From Planctomycetales bacterium (GTDB lineage: Bacteria; Planctomycetota; Planctomycetia; Planctomycetales; Planctomycetaceae): a DNA stretch of 64,000 nt. How positions within the stretch are numbered: the first letter of the stretch is position 1; each line of letters begins with the position of its first letter. Below are positions 62,434 to 64,000 of the stretch, one piece after another. Below the pieces are notes generated by a model. The model did no database searches and was not told where the DNA came from. It was given only the letters and a program-made list of their open reading frames with translations. The stretch lies in contig JAPLOA010000035.1 of assembly GCA_026400835.1 (NCBI GenBank), forward strand, positions 1 to 64,000. The letters run 5' to 3'. The translations under genes were made by a program, and so were the position numbers.

Positions 62434-64000
62434 TCATTCAAAGCTCAAATCGAAGTGATCAAGAAACTTCTCAAGCGCCGACCGATTCATCTCAATGGCC
62501 GATGGATCCTGCATGGCGAGTGCCTCTTCAAACCCGCCCAGAAGTGTCTCCAGCAGCAGTCGAGGATCCCCGGAGAGTTCCTGGTAGATTCGCTCGGCTC
62601 GCTTGATCAGATGACGATTGCCCTGGTCTTCTCTCGGATCGGCTTTCAACTCCTGAAGCTTTGCCACGGCCTCCTTCAGCTGAGCATCTGTCAGGTTCTG
62701 AGCGTGCCGCGTGATGACACAACTGGCCCTGGCATTCGACTCTGCAGCCCCGGCTTCGACTTCAAGAATCCCGTTGAGGTCATAAGTGAAGCGGATGGTG
62801 ATACGTTGCCCGGCGGGACCTCGCGGAATCCCCTTTAGCTCGAACTCCGCTAGAAACAAATTCTCTTCAACACGGCGACTCTCTCCCTGAAAGACTCGCA
62901 CACTGACACTGGTCTGATTGGCATGAGCTGTGAAGAACTCTTCCATTCGACTGATGGGAATTGTCGAATTGCGACTTATCAACGGGCTAAAGTAACCAGC
63001 GCGAGAAGTCCCTGCGATGTCCTTTGAAATCTCCACGCCCAATGTGAATGGACAAACATCAGTCACGACCATATCGGTCACAGCTTTGTCCAGCTGCACC
63101 AGGCCACCCTGGATTGCCGCCCCGAGTGCCACCACATGATCGGGGTCAAGAGTGCAACGCGGGACGCGTCCAAACACTTCCGTCAGCATTTCAGAAATCT
63201 GAGGCATCCTCGTAGCACCACCGACAAGAATTACGTCATTGATCTGCTGACGAGTCAATCCGGCATCGGACATCGCCCGCTGCAGCGGCAGTCGTGTTTT
63301 TGCGAGTAGTGAAGCGGTCCAGCTCCGGAATGATTCCGCCGAGACAGGAATGGATTCTGACGTCTCCGAAATCCGCCCGTCATTATCCGGAAATCGAACA
63401 ACCGTGTCTGATCCGGTACTCAATCTTCTTTTCGCGGACTCACACTCGTGCAACAAACGTGAAATCAGCTTCGGCGTGCGAGTTTCGCCATGTTCAAAAT
63501 TCATGCCCTTGGCGACGAGCAATTGATTCGCAAGATTTCGAGTAAAGTCTTCGCCACCCAGAAAGATTTCACCGGCCGAAGATCGAATCTCCAGAGTCGA
63601 CTCGAACTGATCCAGAATTGACACATCGAATGTGCCGCCGCCAAGATCGAACACGAGAGCAATTCGCTCCTGGTTTAGTTCGTGCAGCCCATACGCAATG
63701 GCTGCCGCGGTCGGTTCATTGATAATGCGACGAACATTAAAGCCTGCCAGTTGCCCCGCATGGATCGTCGCCTTTCGTTGCAGATCGCTGAAGTAAGCTG
63801 GGACCGTGATTACAGCCTCAGCGACTTCCCGGGCAAGGAACTTCTCCGCATCGGCTTTTAGTGACTTGAGCACCAGCGATGAAAGCTCCTCGGCTCGAAA
63901 CATTTTGTCGGCCACCGACACAGTCCGGTCTGTCCCCATCATTCGCTTGAATACGGTGGCACAGCGATCAGGAGCAACAACCTGAAGTTCTTTAGCTGGC
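62434..64000 (-). CDS. DnaK-like Hsp70 chaperone (N-terminus outside window)
   Basis: The frame stays open to the window edge, so the first part of the ATPase domain is missing; 522 residues are present. '[20 protein letters not shown]', '[13 protein letters not shown]', '[15 protein letters not shown]', '[18 protein letters not shown]' and '[15 protein letters not shown]' are conserved Hsp70 motifs. The substrate-binding part follows ('[12 protein letters not shown]', '[20 protein letters not shown]'). The C-terminal lid is short and lacks the DnaK EEVD-like end. Together with the downstream membrane and J-like proteins it forms a specialised Hsp70 unit separate from a typical dnaK-dnaJ-grpE set. 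Confidence 0.9.
   Translation of the reverse strand, partial: PAKELQVVAPDRCATVFKRMMGTDRTVSVADKMFRAEELSSLVLKSLKADAEKFLAREVAEAVITVPAYFSDLQRKATIHAGQLAGFNVRRIINEPTAAAIAYGLHELNQERIALVFDLGGGTFDVSILDQFESTLEIRSSAGEIFLGGEDFTRNLANQLLVAKGMNFEHGETRTPKLISRLLHECESAKRRLSTGSDTVVRFPDNDGRISETSESIPVSAESFRSWTASLLAKTRLPLQRAMSDAGLTRQQINDVILVGGATRMPQISEMLTEVFGRVPRCTLDPDHVVALGAAIQGGLVQLDKAVTDMVVTDVCPFTLGVEISKDIAGTSRAGYFSPLISRNSTIPISRMEEFFTAHANQTSVSVRVFQGESRRVEENLFLAEFELKGIPRGPAGQRITIRFTYDLNGILEVEAGAAESNARASCVITRHAQNLTDAQLKEAVAKLQELKADPREDQGNRHLIKRAERIYQELSGDPRLLLETLLGGFEEALAMQDPSAIEMNRSALEKFLDHFDLSFE

Noticed and set aside
1-64000. CRISPR array, rRNA, tRNA or prophage
   Set aside because: No regularly spaced repeats, no rRNA or tRNA-like sequence and no phage structural genes were seen on either strand by reading.

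Overview
The window looks like a chromosomal segment of a planctomycete (order Planctomycetales or a close relative; genus not determined). The signs are a tandem run of four secreted sulfatases, a DUF1501 protein with a Tat signal, a Ser/Thr kinase fused to a STAND NTPase and an FGE/SUMF1-like domain, DUF1573, secreted PQQ-type propeller and lactonase propeller proteins, a secreted protein with the planctomycete 'R-x-LLSA' N-terminus, and intergenic hairpin repeats of a type common in this phylum. GC content looks moderate. I saw no rRNA, tRNA, CRISPR array or intact mobile element.

Layout. 1-8 kb: the N-terminus of a large surface protein, a transposase tail remnant, a 1319-aa membrane protein of unknown role coupled to a class V aminotransferase, a TerB-like protein and a TruC-type pseudouridine synthase. 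8-12 kb: a two-gene glycosyltransferase unit, one gene being a GT2/second GT/methyltransferase fusion. 12-17.3 kb: the kinase-STAND-FGE protein and a Ser-rich repeat protein. 17.6-23 kb: two aldehyde dehydrogenases, a bestrophin-like channel and a D-threonine aldolase-like enzyme. 23.5-29.6 kb: the sulfatase array. 29.6-38 kb: an SCO/DUF420 fusion with a small membrane partner, a universal stress protein, a Tat-exported lactonase, DUF1573, an eight-helix membrane protein and folE. 38.3-43 kb: MoxR ATPase, Nudix hydrolase, DUF1501 and a receiver-like protein. 43-48.6 kb: a three-gene export-like unit (GAF/HlyD adaptor, PqqD-like/M50/HlyD membrane protein, HlyD adaptor); the first gene appears broken by two in-frame TGA codons. 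50-59 kb: secreted nitrilase-family protein, phosphoglucomutase, conserved hypothetical, PQQ propeller, EF-hand/His/Asp-rich protein and NupC transporter. 59.6-64 kb: a DnaK-like Hsp70 in an operon with a single-pass membrane protein and a J-like protein whose HPD motif is RPE.

How the genes fit together. The sulfatases, lactonase, nitrilase-family protein and PQQ propeller point to breakdown of polymers or small molecules outside the cytoplasm. The SCO fusion points to cytochrome oxidase assembly. The 43-48.6 kb unit has the parts of a peptide-handling export apparatus but no ABC or RND pump in view. The Hsp70 unit looks like a specialised membrane-linked chaperone set. The best candidates for something undescribed are the PqqD-M50-HlyD unit with its interrupted first gene, the kinase-STAND-FGE protein, the variant sulfatase with C-S-M-S-R at its active site, and the Hsp70/J-like operon.
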